Assembly (NCBI GenBank): GCA_021811745.1
Contig: JAJZNH010000106.1
Location: 1 to 6,499 of the forward strand
Direction: 5' to 3'
Source: Acidobacteriota bacterium
GTDB taxonomy: Bacteria; Acidobacteriota; Terriglobia; Terriglobales; Acidobacteriaceae
DNA: 6,499 bases
In this document: piece by piece, positions 6,316-6,499 of the stretch
Layout: the number at the start of each line of letters is the position of its first letter
How positions within the stretch are numbered: position 1 is the first letter of the stretch
Position numbers and translations under genes: made by a program
Notes under the pieces: model-generated
Told to the model about the DNA's origin: nothing
Seen by the model: only the letters and a program-made list of their open reading frames with translations
Databases searched by the model: none

Positions 6316-6499
6316 CTCGCCCCTGACCGACAAGGCGATCTTGTACAGGAACGTGATGAGCAGCAGGCCGAACGCGTAGATGCCCAGCGTGATCGAGATC
6401 TCGGGAACGGTCGGGGTGTAGGCGGTCACGGCGCCGAGCGGCGAAGGCTCGAACCCGGCGATGATCAACCCGAGCCCCTTCTCGATCCAGAGCCCGAGG
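6316..6499 (-). CDS. NrfD/PsrC/HybB-like membrane subunit, C-terminal fragment
   Basis: The last part of a polytopic membrane protein that passes electrons between the quinone pool and a periplasmic iron-sulfur/molybdopterin or hydrogenase module. Reading in from the window edge: L-G-L-W-I-E-K-G-L-G-L-I, then G-F-E-P-S-P-L-G and Y-T-P-T-V-P-E-I, and a final membrane helix I-T-L-G-I-Y-A-F-G-L-L-L-I-T-F-L-Y-K-I. The W-I-[DE]-K-G and G-F-x-P-[ST]-P-L-G...Y-T-P pattern is characteristic of this family. After about V-R-G-E (6318) the frame runs without a stop into sequence complementary to RNase R coding, in a different phase. The native stop is therefore missing. The call rests on about 50 residues; which complex it served (ACIII, Psr/Phs, Hyb or Nrf) cannot be told. 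Confidence 0.65.

Noticed and set aside
5366..6379. Long plus-strand open frame of 337 residues over the RNase R region
   Set aside because: It is antisense to RNase R, has no recognisable domain and an arginine/glutamine-rich composition typical of a shadow frame in GC-rich DNA; the minus strand shows clear RNB and S1 motifs.

Overview
The window looks like a piece of an Acidobacteriota chromosome, most likely of the Terriglobia type. It is GC-rich. It opens with a PadR-type repressor overlapping an ADOP permease (acidobacterial duplicated orphan permease), a pairing that is very common in that phylum. The CpsB-like phosphatase and the RNase R C-terminus also resemble acidobacterial versions as I remember them. 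The assignment rests on family recognition, not on a search.

Layout. (1) 29-2942, plus strand: a PadR regulator translationally coupled (ATGA) to an ADOP/MacB-FtsX permease. The permease is split into two frames at about 1267-1280, where a GCC run joins two pieces that normally lie several dozen residues apart. (2) 3034-3912, minus strand: the 5' part of an IS3-family orfA, with a likely intact ribosome binding site but a one-base frameshift. It is cut off inside the gene and runs in frame into a protein of unknown family. (3) 3913-4218: no convincing gene. (4) 4219-5004, plus strand: a complete PHP-domain, CpsB/YwqE-like tyrosine phosphatase, normally a regulator of exopolysaccharide export. 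(5) 5005-5248: a gap between convergent genes, with no clear terminator. (6) 5249 to about 6284, minus strand: the C-terminal part of ribonuclease R (end of the RNB domain, S1 domain, basic tail). (7) About 6316-6499, minus strand: the last part of an NrfD/PsrC/HybB-like membrane subunit, abutting the RNase R fragment out of frame with no stop codon between them.

The genes do not form one pathway. The PadR-ADOP pair is a regulatory and transport unit; the phosphatase and the RNase R are independent housekeeping or envelope functions. The most striking thing is the number of breaks: the ADOP deletion and frameshift, the decayed IS3 fragment fused to an unknown ORF, and the abrupt RNase R/NrfD joint about 200 bases from the window end. 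These may be real rearrangements around a mobile-element scar or assembly artefacts; the sequence alone cannot decide. I found no CRISPR array, RNA gene, toxin-antitoxin pair or recognisable new defence system. The best candidate for something undescribed is the unknown protein at 3034-3576.
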